Source: Antedon mediterranea
Taxonomy: Eukaryota > Echinodermata > Crinoidea > Comatulida > Antedonidae
Reading direction: 5' to 3'
DNA: 60,000 bases
Assembly (NCBI RefSeq): GCF_964355755.1
Contig: NC_092679.1
Span: 17,600,932-17,660,931, forward strand
Shown here: piece after piece, positions 35,558 to 48,249 of the stretch
How positions within the stretch are numbered: position 1 is the first letter of the stretch
Layout: every line of letters begins with the position of its first letter
Position numbers and translations under genes: made by a program
Notes under the pieces: generated by a model
What the model was told of the DNA's origin: nothing
Database searches by the model: none
What the model saw: only the letters and a program-made list of their open reading frames with translations

Positions 35558-36073
35558 TAGTCCAGTAAAATATCACCTTCACCATTGCATAACGTTAGTA
35601 GTCAACGAGATTCTCACCGTAGGTTCTAAACATTATGTAAAGATCATTTATTGATGTTGCGTCGCGTAAAAGTTGGGATTTGTGGAGAAAATGAAGTTTT
35701 TATACGCAGTTTTTGCTTCCTTTCGTCGTGGTTTGTTTTCATCGAAAAATGACGTCATGGGGCATAAGTGAATGACACGCCATTGTCGACATTTGCGTTC
35801 GTATTAAAAAGTGAATTTTAAATGTACGAATATGGTATTAATTATCTGTATTACATTGTATTATTATGTATCACATATATAACAAGTCATTTTGATAAAA
35901 AATAAGTCAAATAAATATGAAAAACAAAGGAAAATTGTGATTGTAATTGTGATCCCAACTTTTACGCGACGCAACATCAATAAATGATCTTTACATAATG
36001 TTTAGAACCTACGGTGAGAATCTCGTTGACTACTAACGTTATGCAATGGTGAAGGTGATATTTTACTGGACTA
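35558..36073. mobile_element. 516-bp foldback MITE with TTA target duplication
   Basis: The ends are TAGTCCAGTAAAATATCACC and its complement, with arms of about 130 bp (through GTTGCGTCGCGTAAAAGTTG) around a unique AT-rich centre. TTA lies on both sides (35555-35557 and 36074-36076). The left TTA is the same one that closes the neighbouring M2 element, so the two elements abut exactly. Confidence 0.8.
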
Positions 36074-36784
36074 TTAGTACGCTAGCAAAAAAGTAGCACA
36101 AACAACCCAGCATAATATGATGTAACGGTGGAGCATATACAGTGTAATTCAGATGACGTCATTATATAGTTTAGTATAACAACATCCATTAATAGCCTAC
36201 TACGGGTAGTAGGAAATTTCTTTTCTAGACTAAACAGTAATGACGTGCTTTGTACTGTATGTCTACTTTAGGTTCCAACCACGAGCAAACTCTTAATTCG
36301 CAGCGCAAACAAAAGATAAAGTCAAAAGTCAGACAGTAAGAACAAATTTGTTTTGCAAATGAAAGGAAATTGGTTATATTATTATGTGTTGTACTCTAAT
36401 CTACCGTGTAAAAACTTGGAATTTGTGTTGTCTAACTCGGAGTTTGTACAAGTTTGCAAACCACAGTTTGTTAACTAAACGCCGCTTTTGACTGAGTAGG
36501 TGTTCTTTTTAATAAGACGTTCTTATCACTAGTGTTTGAAAGTAGGCTAAATTATTTTACTGTACAGTAAAGATTGTTTTATAGTTTCAGATATAGATTT
36601 ATTTTATCAATGAAAAAACTAAATCGGGTGAGATAAGTTTCACTCAGTGTGTAACACCGATGTGAAATGGCATATTTTTTTTATATATTTTACAACAGCG
36701 CCCTCTTTTTTAAATACATTTTTTTTTTTAATCATTTTTTGCAGTTTTTAAATTTTAATCCTTTATTGTTGTAGGAATGTAGGT

Positions 36785-36980
36785 ATTTATGTCTCTCCAT
36801 AAAATAACAAGATAAATGGTTAAATTTAACCAAAAATCCAAATTTTTTTCAGGTAAATACATTTTTTTTTCGATCCAATTTTTGGTCAAAGTGGATAACT
36901 ATTATGTTACATTAAAATGGAATATTCAACAAAAATTCTTTTAAGAATTATTTTTTCAGGGGGACAATACATCTTTAAAA
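36785..36980 (+). mobile_element. MITE family M1, partial copy
   Basis: It has the right half of the family: AAATGGTTAAATTTAACCAA, TTTTTTCAGGTAAATAC, ATTATGTTACATTAAAATGG and the end GGGGACAATACATCTTTAAA. It lies 450 bp beyond the 3' end of FGF-B. No left end was found. Confidence 0.6.
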
Positions 36981-37380
36981 CAAAATAATAGTATAGATAT
37001 AAAATATCTATATCAAGATCTATAATCATCAATCTATAATTACAGTATACGATGCCTACATAATACTAATTTCTCAAAAAGACTTGAGTTATCTAATAAC
37101 ACGAAAGGTAGGCGTAGGCTACCTATAGTATTTACAGGCTTTCATCGTGAGGCACTCGCCGTCATAAACGAATCGTCCTTATATAAAATGTGTGAATTAA
37201 ACTTAATTAATTAATTCATGAACATCATTTTACATTTATGTTCATACGCTGATATGCATATTATTTACATGCTTTATTGTTAGTCTAACTAAGCTTAAGT
37301 TCACTCAGCTGTTACCTAGCTTTTCCTGCATTTAATTAAAGTAGAAAGAATCTCTTACTCTAGCTTAAAGTTTAAACAAC

Positions 37381-37386
37381 TTTATT
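37381..37386 (-). promoter_or_regulatory. Likely poly(A) signal of FGF-B
   Basis: AATAAA on the minus strand lies 48 bp downstream of the FGF-B stop codon. Position and sequence fit a canonical signal; cleavage was not assessed. Confidence 0.5.
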
Positions 37387-37433
37387 TGGTAACAAAAACT
37401 AAATTTCCTTGCGTTTAGGAACAAAACGAATAA

Positions 37434-40163
37434 TTATGAAATTAAGATGAAATTGCTTTTAAACTCAACGTTATTTGCCGATGATGTAGCTCTTCCTCCC
37501 TTACCGATTGAAAGGTAGCGACCGCGTCGTTTTCCGTTAGAAGATACTGTCTGTGAGCGTACTTGCTTACCGACTCTGAATTGGGCTAAGGACTGGAACG
37601 TCACAAAGCACGAACGACGGCTGAACTTTTCGCGCCACAAAATATCCGAATTTTCTTTAGAAAGAATATTTTCAGCTGTGTCCTGTAATGTAAATAAAAA
37701 TAAAAAGTTTATTTCAATTTTTAAGATTTGTTTTATGCTTATTGCCGTTCTCAACATTCGACTCATTGTTGCCAAGATATATTTCTTAACCCTTGACACC
37801 AAACTAGTATCATTTTTTTCATTATTTTTTTTTTATCTTATATTAAAAAAATGCAATCAACTTTTAATAAGCCATGTTTGTAATAATGATTTCACTTATT
37901 TATAAAAGAAAAATTATTAATTTTGATATAGTAAAAACAAAACACATATTGGTTAATTTTTGTTTTTTTTTAAATTATAATTTTATCAGCTAAATATTTT
38001 TTTTTTCGATTTACATTTAAACATGGTCTATTTAACAAATAAAGTTTATTTAATTTTTTTCATGGGAACAATTATATTGATATAATAAAAACAAACTATT
38101 TCCATACACACAATGCCTGTCGGTTAATTTTTTTTTAAATTACAATTTTATCATGTAAATATTTTTTTTCGATTTATATTTTTACATTTAAACATGTCAT
38201 TTTCAACAAATACAATTTATTAAATCTTTTATGAAGATTAACACTGAACACTGAGAAATATTTGGCCCTGATAACAATGGTTTTGTTTATTAGAGTACAG
38301 TACATACAGCACTTTATGTTATGTTATGTTATGTTATCTATCTTGTTAGACTTACATTTCTAGCCGACACCTTTCCCGCTTTGGTCATTGATAAATAAAG
38401 ACCTGACTCACTTCCACGAATGATAATTAAACTAGGACTAACAGCAAATGTCGCTACACGTACTATAAAGTAAGAATAATACCTGTAGTATATAAGATAG
38501 ATAATGTTTTCAAACAGTTAATACTGTATTTACAGTAATGGTTTTTGTTTAGTCATGGCCTATAGTTTTCCTTTTAAAACTTATATTTTTAGTTTAGAAT
38601 TATCAAAACAAGAATTATAATAAAGACATATGTTCACGTTCATAATTATGACAAACTGGCACAATGAATTCCAACATTATTATATCAACAAAAAAGAAAG
38701 AGAGAGAAAGGGAACTATAAATAATAGGTACAATATAGGTTAAGCGGAAGTCAAATAACTATTGAGGGAGGTAACATTCTTTATTGGAACCGCCGCCGTT
38801 TATTCGTTAACCTTGACATCATGTGACCTAAGAGAAGCTTGTGATGTACAGGGTAGGCCTAGCTATTTATTATGTGTAAACCATGTACCTGTAGGGCTAA
38901 ATCAATCTGTAGTCCTATAGTATGCCTATACTGTACGTGTCAAAACTGAATTTTACATCGCACATAAGACTATACTAAAAATGCGGCCTTTTTTTAAACT
39001 GATAGATTGTAAAAACAATATTATAAGATAGAGTCTGGTGTGGTGACCACTTAAATTCGTTTATCCGACTGCTTTATTAGTGTTAGGTTTCTTCAAGAAG
39101 TTTAAAGTTGGGTATCATTTTTCTCTTTTATTATTTATTATTTCTAGAAAATGTAACTGTATTTTGTTTTTATTTGAGAAAATAAATTTATTGATTGAAA
39201 AAAAAAGTTTAATTTAATTCACCTTCAAAATTTACCAAATTTATCAAATTTATGATTATTTAATATTTGATTTAATGAAATATTTTCAAGAGAAAAAATC
39301 ATTCTTATTATTACTCTTGATATGACATAAACTCTGTGATGAGTTTGTTTTAATGTGTAATTTCTTCCTGTACATTATTGATAGCAGTCTTAACTCACAA
39401 ATTGGCAGGTACCGGTAGTAAGTAAATTAAACTCTATTACGAATGATGGAAAATACGAACGTAAATTGAGGAGGTTAATTTGCAAATTAACCTATCTATA
39501 AAATATAGAATTTAATCAAAAGGATCACGTGTGTTTACGTAATTTAGTACTATATTAAAGTGAAAAAAAAACTCTATAAAGTCAAATTAAATTACTGTGG
39601 ATTTCAATGGCTGCGTCAAGAGAAATAAGCAAAAAGCTAAATCAAAACGATATCAGGAATAAATTGCAAAGTTCATTATTATTATTAAACCAATGTAGAT
39701 GTTAGTGGCGATTTCAGCGCTGTTAGTTGTGAATTGAATAAAATAAATATACAAAATAAAATAAAAGGAATAATAAAACAACCAATATCTTTCTTTGAAA
39801 CAGAAATAATTGTACTCTTTTTTTTCGTTTTTCCCTTGTTTCTTTCCTCATCATTTTACATGTGAATAATGGAACATTTATACATAATAATGAAAGTAAA
39901 TTTTATAACATAATAGTTTACTTACCATATCTATTGTTACAATCGTCTGTTCCACGTACACGTCCATCTGGTCCAATCCATAGGAAGAAGCCATTTCTTG
40001 ATACTATTTTATTTGCGTTTTCTGTTGAAGCATGAAAGCGTTTTTCATTGTATTCCGTTATCTTCGTGTAAACAGCTGGAATAACTTGCAAACTCACAGA
40101 TAGGTTTAGAAAGGCAAACAGCGAAACCCAAGTAAAATATATTTTCCTTGTCTTGAACAACAT
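37434..40163 (-). CDS. FGF-like secreted ligand, paralogue B
   Basis: Coding exons are 39926-40163, 38356-38462 (107 bp) and 37434-37682, giving a 197-residue product. Donors are GTAAGT in both introns; acceptors end TTTATAG and TTACAG. The start is the ATG at 40163; the frame is open two codons further up only through a TTG. A 5'UTR acceptor (TATTTTCAG) ends just before 40184. Residues 1-25 look like a signal peptide with a basic start. FGF sequence begins at NGFFLWIGPDGRVRGT. The middle exon has RGSESGLYLSMTKAGKV and the last exon RGRYLSIGKGGRATSS. The linker between signal peptide and trefoil is shorter than in A and C. Intron phases match A exactly. An AATAAA on the minus strand at 37381-37386 is a likely poly(A) signal. 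Family role: FGF receptor ligand; the target tissue is unknown. Confidence 0.85.
38321..38341. repeat. ATGTT microsatellite next to FGF-B exon 2
   Basis: Four units of the pentamer ATGTT sit within 15 bp of the exon 2 donor (38355), on the intron side. Confidence 0.7.
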
Positions 40164-40199
40164 TCTCAATTAACAATTTTATATCTGAAAATAAAACTA

Positions 40200-43100
40200 A
40201 TTGCCTTGTTAATTATTTGTTTCTATCTTTCAAAAAAGATAACTACTGAAAATACAAATATCCACGTATTTTGAGAATGAAAAAAAAAGTTTTAAAACGT
40301 TAAAGATGTTTGAGGTAAACCTATTCGCCTGCTTTCACAATGTAATTTGATTCTGAGAGGCGCACAGAAGTTGTTCATCTTGTGACTAGGCCAGTCAGAC
40401 TGAACTATACACTTTTGGGGTTACATATTATCGAATCAATTACATTTATTTTATCTGCCAAATCGTTTCAGGTCGATCCCCCTAGATGTTATTGAAACAT
40501 TCCACGCTCATTGTAGAAAAGTGCAACTTATTTCTTTTTTATTTATGCTAATGACGTCAAACAAATGGTTTTCCAGATTTTAACTACCTCGCATTTAGGT
40601 GTCTTTATATTCAATCAATCTTATAATTTGTTTTCGACCAATTAATTTAAATTTAAATAGAATGTTTTGAGTTTCTTTAGGAATAAAATTCTTCATCAGC
40701 ATAACAAGTCAGTAAAAGTAATGAGCTTTCGACCTTTTCTTTAATGAATATTTTTATCTGTAAATATCACAATCTCATGGGAAAACATATTTGGTAAACA
40801 CGTTTTTTTTTGTAATTTGGAATTTGTGATTTAATTGATTCTGAAAAAGAGGGAGATTTAGATTAAGAATTTGATAGCAGCTACTATCCTTGTGCTTCCA
40901 ACATATTATATGTTTATATTTTTCAATTTATGTTCTTATTTTTAAAATATAAACATTATTATTAGTTATGTTTTTTTTTATTTAGTGTCATAGCTAGAAA
41001 TCAATGGAGAATAAATTAAAGATAAAATAATAATTTCCATGTATATTCTGTACAAATATAAAGATATATTTTTTCTTCAATTAGACAACTATTGCTATTC
41101 ACTTAAACATTGTTTTTAATTATAATTATGTGTTAATCACTAAAAACAAATGGAGAATGACCGAAAGAATGAATTATGTCTGTAGATAAAAAGATGTCAA
41201 TACTTTGCACTTTTAGATAATTAAAGAATACTTAACGAACAAAAGAGAAAACCGGTAAATAAGGATAAAATAATTTAAAATTACAATACAATACTACAGG
41301 ACCCCAACGGAAATAAACCTAGGTAATTGGTTTTTTGGGGCTATCCTGGTCGAAATCAACTTAACTGTTTTATTCTCATGTTCATAACTTTATTCTGCTG
41401 TTCTCTTTTTAACTGAACGCTTTTTAATATTCTTTTGTCTTTTTATAACTTGTTTTTTTTTATGACTTTTTTAAACTATGGTACTGAACGATATTCTGTT
41501 TTAATGCTGTATTTTATGCCATTTTTAAACCATTTTTAAGCCATTTTTTAACCTTCATTTTAGACTTTTGCATTGTTTTTTGATTGTTTATAACATTTTT
41601 CCCTTCTTTTTAATTGTCTCAAGTTTTAACTTTTTGTATTGTAACATTGTTATGTAATCATGTATTGTATGTTGATTTTGACAGAATAAATGAATGAATG
41701 AATGAATGAATACTGTTGTTTTTTTTAGGATAAGTTATGCATGCTTGTAGCAATACAAAACAGATATCTTTAAACAGCATATTTTGAATAAAATAAAACT
41801 ATATTAGAAAACCATTACAAATGTTCAATACGACATATTCATTACACAGGGGACTAGTAAATCCAATTCGAAACGTGTCTTGTTCTTATATGTAAACAAG
41901 CACGTTTAAAACAGATAATTGTTGTGCGTGACTTCAGAATTGAAATGACGTAAATTACTTTATCCTGCGTCAGAACTTTCGTGTACAGATTAATTGTTGC
42001 ACGAACAAATTGGAGATTGGTTCGGGAGGGATGGCTCTGTCTTTTTATAATAATTTAAATCACTATTTTATTCATTATTTTGGCAAAATCGAACAACTGT
42101 AGAATGGCCAAATTAAAAGTTTGATTTTATTCATCTTTGTTTTTCATGTTTAGATGCACAATACATTTTGAAAATAGTTGGATTTTCGTGTTCTGCAGTG
42201 ATATGAGTGTCAGTTTTACTGTTATATCTTCTGGCTAAACATATTGACAGAATTAATAACATTATGAGCATAATGCTGTAGTTAGGCCTATCCATGAAAT
42301 AAGTGTACAGTAGTAGGGTAGTTACATATTATAATATGACAATTTCCTCTAATTTTGTATTTTAAATGAAATAAACGAACTATTCATTTTCAATAAATGT
42401 ATTACATTAATATTATTACAATGTTTGGTATACCAAGTTTGTGAATTAAAATGCAGTAAAATATTAAATGTTTAAATTTGTTTTCTAAAAAAATGAATAC
42501 AATTTTAGTCTTAAAGTTGCTCAATTTTGCCGATAAAAACCCCAAAATTTTGATTTCCCTGATTTAAAAAAAAGACAAAATAAATGGTTACATTTAACAA
42601 GAATTCCATTTTCTTTCCCCCCTTTTTTTCCAGTTTATTTGGTAAATATTTTTTTCGATCCATTTTGAATGAGTATTATTCGACATCAAAATGGTGTATA
42701 GGCGGCCTAAAAAAATACTGTACAATTTTATATTTTTCAGAAAGATTTAAACCTAGAACCAAAATAAAATATTAAGGCTTAAACAGTAAACGTGAGGTTT
42801 TCTATGGATTTTCTATCTCATATTATTCATTTTCCAGTTTAAAAAAAATCAAAAACACGACTGTCTTGATGTGTTGCCAAATATCAAAATAAAATGGCTG
42901 CTGTCGATAGGCTCTCACACTAAAAGTTAGAAACAATGCATTATATTTAAGCGATTAACACATTTTAAACAATTACAAAGGTACAGTATTAAAAATAAGT
43001 AATTTACAGATTAAAACAATTTTTATTTTAGTTAATATAAGTTTCCATTAATCTTTGTTTAATGCATTCTCGCAAACACCGCACTACTTGTTTATCAGCG

Positions 43101-43540
43101 CATGAATATTTGTTTTTCTCTCTTCGGTATTATTGATTATTTGTTCACACCATGAAGGAATAAGTTCAAATAAGTATATTAAAAAATCTTTTTTTTACAG
43201 ATCTTCATCTATTAACTTAATTATAAAGCTTTCTTTCTTTTATCAAATGTGTATTAAACCTATAGGTGTTGTTGATTATCGAGTAACAATTTAATTCTAG
43301 CGTATTTCATTCGAATAATATTATCTCAAGTGATTCGTAATATTTTACCTGGCGTAAAACTGTACACTTTCGAATTTCGTATGGATCTTTTCTTTTTCTT
43401 TATTTATTTTAACAAAATGTTCATATATTTATTTTATATTTTGTAAGTAAAATTATGAAAAGTATGAATATGTAAAGTATAAATGTTTTTTCTAACTATG
43501 GTTTATAAAGTGTTATAAAATCACATTGCTTTGGTTGATA
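40200..43540. other. Gene-free AT-rich stretch
   Basis: No convincing coding frame on either strand. It holds a partial M1 MITE near 42550-42735 (ends in TTTTTCAG without the terminal palindrome) and a LINE-like 3' tail ending in (AATG)n at 41685-41712. The rest is simple AT-rich sequence. It would contain the FGF-B promoter and 5' exon, which I could not place. Confidence 0.5.
41400..41712 (+). mobile_element. LINE-like 3' end with (AATG)n tail
   Basis: T-rich sequence with repeated CCATTTTT words leads to TGACAGAATAAATGAATGAA and a short (AATG)n run, the usual 3' end of jockey/CR1-like retroelements. No protein fragment is attached. Confidence 0.4.
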
Positions 43541-43559
43541 GGACTTGGCTACTTTGGTT

Positions 43560-44030
43560 CAGCCTCTCTGATTGGCCAAAGCGATTCTCATAGAGTTGAT
43601 TATCTGTCTAGTGACCAATCCTAGGGGAGATATTTCAGTGTACGTTTCCTCCGAAGTATAAATTAAAATCAAGAAGAACAAGCTCAATAGCTTTAAAATC
43701 TAAGTTTAATCTACATCTATTCGTTTCGACCAGCAGGCAGGTATAGAGAAATTTGAGGAGGGAAAGGTTTGTATTAGGCCTATAGTTGGTAAAGTTAAGC
43801 GTAATGTGAAATTTAGGCTTACCGTATACACTTTACGATTAATTTCAAAGTTAGGCCTATTGACACCCTTTACGAATTGTAAGTTAGGCCTACTGATACC
43901 CTTTACGATTTCAATGTTAGGCCTACTGTTTTTTAGTTTTCGTTCACTAAATATGTTGTTTTAAGGTTTTTCGTAGGTGACAAGGTATCAGAACGAGGAA
44001 CAACAATTAGAAGAAAACTGTAGAAGGTGA
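43560..44030 (+). promoter_or_regulatory. Possible promoter and untranslated first exon
   Basis: Two CCAAT-type boxes (GATTGGCCAAAG near 43570, GACCAATCC near 43613) lie upstream of a GA-rich, less AT-biased stretch. A block around 43980-44027 (GGTGACAAGGTATCAGAACG) ends in AAG/GTGAGTTTTT, a good splice donor. No ATG-led frame is present. Three imperfect repeats of about 33-38 bp, with TTAGGCCTAYTG and CCTTTACGA, lie at 43815-43930. This could be the start of a plus-strand gene whose body lies elsewhere, or an unrelated repeat. Confidence 0.25.
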
Positions 44031-44599
44031 GTTTTTGTTCGCAATTGTTATTTGTAATCGTACATCTAAATACACTTGTTAACATTTTCGGATTATATCT
44101 AAAATATTCGTTGATCGATAAGATAACACTTAACGTGACATAATTCTTTTTTTTATAAATAAACCAATGGTGATTCCAAATAATAAGGAATATATTGATA
44201 TATCGATCTATTTGATCATCAATATGTGATCTGTTCCTTTATTTAGAATTACCCTATAGTTTTATTTATCTGAATTTAATCTGTGGATCTTTTAGATTGT
44301 TTACCACAGTTAAAATTAACAATTTTGTTCGTTGAAAGTTTCATCATTTCGTTCAGAGAGATTTAAAAATCGTTGAAACTTATGACAATGAATACTAAAA
44401 TGCAAAGTAAACGCTTATTTTTTCTTTGAATTTAAAAGCAAATTTAACATATAGGTTGTTCAATTTGAAAAAAATGTAATATCTTTTTTTTGGTCCCTTT
44501 TTCAAAGTTTACAATAATTTTTTCTAAAAAAATTGTCTAAATTGTCAGGAGATATTTTAATTCGTTTGCCTAGTTTAAATTTGCATTAAAAAACACAGA

Positions 44600-45430
44600 A
44601 AAACATTAATATTGGTTAAAAAACATCGACTTGTTGTTCGGTTTGAAGAAATTAAATATTCTTCAACTTTTATTTTGTAGGCCTACCTCTTATTTTCATT
44701 TAGTTTAAATTAATATCGAAATGCTTAGAAGAAGCTTAGAACTTAGAAAAAAAAAATGGTTAAAAAGAACATCTCCTTATTGTTCGGTTTAAAAATCTTA
44801 CATATTCTCTAACTTGTATTGTGCTCCTTTTGTATTTTACATATTTAAAATAAATTTTGCTTAATGCAATAATATCGAAATTATTTAAAGAACTCCGCCT
44901 TGTTGTTTGATTTGAAGAAAATGATTTAATCTATGCCTGGGCCTATCAGTTGCTTTTTTTTACAACATAATCAATTTTGCACAAGAAATTAAGATCGAAT
45001 TGCTTAAGAAATTTTCATTTCGTTGAAATATTTTTCTTCGAATTCTAATTTAGAAAACAAATTGAATATTGTGTCTAAAACATCGCCCTGTTGTAAGATT
45101 TGGAAACAAAAATATTCTACAAATCAACTTTGCTTAATAACATTGTATCAAAATGATTTAAAGATTCTCATTAAATTATATTTATTTGAATTTTAAAACA
45201 AATAACTATTGGTTAAAAAACGTATTTTTGTGAGGTTTGAAGAAAATTATAATTTTGTTTTTGGTATTTTTTTTTAATACAACAAAACATAATATTAAAC
45301 TGTTGAGGAGATTTCAAATCATTAAATCATTTTCCTTTGAATTAGAATTCCAAAAAAAAAACATTTTGATTGTTTCTAACGGATTATAGAACATCACCTT
45401 CTTGTGAGTGGTTTCTTTTGCTTAATTTTG
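44600..45430 (+). repeat. Degenerate tandem repeat array
   Basis: A decayed motif (ACATCGCCTTGTTGTTYGGTTTGAAGAAA-like, judged by eye) recurs near 44624, 44769, 44890, 45082, 45215 and 45391, 120-190 bp apart. Each occurrence is preceded by GGTTAAAAA-type words and followed by AT-rich DNA. No coding frame. Confidence 0.5.
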
Positions 45431-46464
45431 TTAAGAAATTAATATCGAATTCGTTTTTCAATTATATTTCTATTCAGTAAGAAAATGTAGTATTGCTATT
45501 TTCTTTTCGTTTTTCATCGCAAAAATCATCAAAAAAAAATTCTGTTTACGAAATTAATATTTTTAGATACTGAGGTTTAAAATTCGTTAAAAAACTGTGA
45601 AATATAGGAAATAAAATTGAATATATTGCTGAGGTTGTGTAAAGTATCATTTTAAATGATTTTCAAATTTTTATTTTAAATTAAATTTTAAGAAAAAAAA
45701 ACGCACTAACCATTTAATAAGATTTTAAATTCGTTAACTCTTTTTTTCGTATTTCATATCTTTATTAATATTCAGAGTTAAATGAAAACAAAACAATGAT
45801 ATTGTCTACATCCAGTAATAATAATTAAGTTTTGTTTTATGTTTATGGCCGACGTCAATTAGTTTTAAATTCATCTAAATGATGGATGAAACTAGTAACT
45901 AGTAGTATTATAATAATTAATTTGCTTGGTAAATTATATTATAAATATTTGTTTACTGAACTTGTTAAGTATATTCATATTGTACTACATTGTATGTGAT
46001 GTATAAATATTTATATAATGATGCTACGTACTTGATAAAACTATAAAATATGGCCTCATACGTGTTATGTACGAAATAATCATCAATAGTTTATTTCGGT
46101 TTAAATGTATTAGTTACAGAGAAATTCATTGTTATGTTTCCTTTTTTGTTTGTATACTTTACGCGTCTTTGGGGAGCGCTCTATTATGTCATCGTCTCTG
46201 CTGAGTACTCATTCGTCTACATGAGCCTGTAACCGAAGTCCCTATCCTTTGCCTGAGTCGGTAAGATCCCAGCAACCGTCCCGCATTACCTTATTAGGGA
46301 TCTTCCTATTTGCGAAGACCTACTGTAAGACTACCCATTATTGTGTCGTCGGTCGTCGCCTATACTTAAAATATGTCGAAGTGTCGAGCACACGTCCCAA
46401 TGTTCCCGCATGCGCACAATGTAACTAGTCCTCGGTTCTTGGTCGTCGCAAATCGCCAACTCCC

Positions 46465-46510
46465 CCATTATTATCAGGGAAGAGTTAATTAATTTAACTC
46501 TTCCCTGTTA
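46465..46510. repeat. Short perfect hairpin
   Basis: CAGGGAAGAGTTAA and its exact complement are separated by 5 bases, in AT-rich surroundings. It lies 90 bp upstream of the 417-bp tandem repeat. Confidence 0.75.
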
Positions 46511-46602
46511 TTATGTACACAATTCTACAAAAATAGTTATAGGCTAGTACTCTTGATTAGCAATATTTCTTTCGAAATAACGAATCTTGGAAATATGAAG
46601 TG

Positions 46603-47019
46603 AATTATTCAAATGACTTATTCTCTCGCGTGGCACGTCACTAACATTTGATTGCTATATTGTTTATTTATTATATCGGCCCACTTATGAATAAATAAAA
46701 CATAGACTGCCCTCTATTATTGCAGTCGAGAAAACAACATACACTGTTTGAGTTGAGCTGCAAAAGAAATGAAATTGAAAATCAATTTAATGAAAATGTA
46801 AATAAAAATAAAAAATGGCAAACAGTGAGATTATTGACCCTGATTTAAACTTAAAGTTGATAATGTAGGCCTATTGTAGGCCTACTTTGGAAAGGAAAGA
46901 GAATCTACGCGAGTGAAAAAAGACTCCAGCTGAGATTCGAACTCGGAACCGTTTGATTTGATATGCAAACGCACTAGTTTTAATCATGAAGTCTGTATGT
47001 ATTCAATGGTAGGGCAATT
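46603..47019. repeat. 417-bp tandem duplication, copy 1
   Basis: It runs from AATTATTCAAATGACTTATT to AATGGTAGGGCAATTA and is followed at once by an apparently identical copy. It contains a tRNA-derived SINE head in its right third. Confidence 0.95.
46915..46990 (-). mobile_element. tRNA-derived SINE head, copy 1
   Basis: On the minus strand, TTAAAACTAGTGCGTTTGCA leads to a good B box, GGTTCCGAGTTCGAATCTC. The 5' half is too diverged for a functional tRNA cloverleaf. It is repeated at 47332-47407 within the tandem duplication. Confidence 0.5.
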
Positions 47020-47436
47020 AATTATTCAAATGACTTATTCTCTCGCGTGGCACGTCACTAACATTTGATTGCTATATTGTTTATTTATTATATCGGCCCA
47101 CTTATGAATAAATAAAACATAGACTGCCCTCTATTATTGCAGTCGAGAAAACAACATACACTGTTTGAGTTGAGCTGCAAAAGAAATGAAATTGAAAATC
47201 AATTTAATGAAAATGTAAATAAAAATAAAAAATGGCAAACAGTGAGATTATTGACCCTGATTTAAACTTAAAGTTGATAATGTAGGCCTATTGTAGGCCT
47301 ACTTTGGAAAGGAAAGAGAATCTACGCGAGTGAAAAAAGACTCCAGCTGAGATTCGAACTCGGAACCGTTTGATTTGATATGCAAACGCACTAGTTTTAA
47401 TCATGAAGTCTGTATGTATTCAATGGTAGGGCAATT
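47020..47436. repeat. 417-bp tandem duplication, copy 2
   Basis: I saw no difference from copy 1 across the whole unit, so the duplication is very recent, recently homogenised, or an assembly artefact. Confidence 0.95.
47332..47407 (-). mobile_element. tRNA-derived SINE head, copy 2
   Basis: This is the identical copy of 46915-46990 in the second 417-bp unit. Confidence 0.5.
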
Positions 47437-48249
47437 ATGTTTACTTTCCGTGTGTTGTGCAGCGACCTCAGTTCTCGACTGCGCACGCGCAACAGAAATC
47501 TATGTCTAAGGTAATTTTGCATTTATTGAAATGAGAGCTCGCGGAAGAGATACCTAAATACTGAAACAGAACACAAACCATGGTTTATTTACTATGTTTA
47601 GGTATCCATTACGAGCCCATATATTGTATATATGTATTATGTTAAGATCTTGCACAAATATTTTATAAATTTAAGCCTATAAAGGCCTACCCTACATTAA
47701 TAAAATTCCCATCTTGGACCATGTCTTCATTAGTCCCATAAAGTTTATGCCTGTTGTACTGTAGGCCTATTTGAGTAATTTTTCTTAAATTAATAAAATC
47801 GTTGAAACAATACAGACAAAACTGCACTTCAGGCCCAAGCCATTCGCACCCCTTAACTCTAGTGCAGCATTCTAGATTTACCACCTGAGAAGCGATAGAA
47901 AGGCGTGAGGAAATAATGTATACTGTTTCATGTGTATAATGTTTTCCACATAATCATCCATGACGTTTTGTCGCTTGATTTTAGGCTTTCGATTATCAAA
48001 TCAGATTCCTTAGATTATTCTTAATTTTAAACAGGGAAAGTGAGATACTCACTCTTACATGATTTTAACATCCTTCGTTTAAAAATGTAAATCTTAATTT
48101 GGAGAACTTAAAAAGGGCCAGCTTTTATATTGCCGTCCTTCTGCTTTCGTAATTATGCCATAAATATTATAATATGACCGTGAGTGAAAAAATGTCCCAC
48201 CTGACTTTATGAGTAGGTAACATACAGAACACATTAACATTGAATGTTA

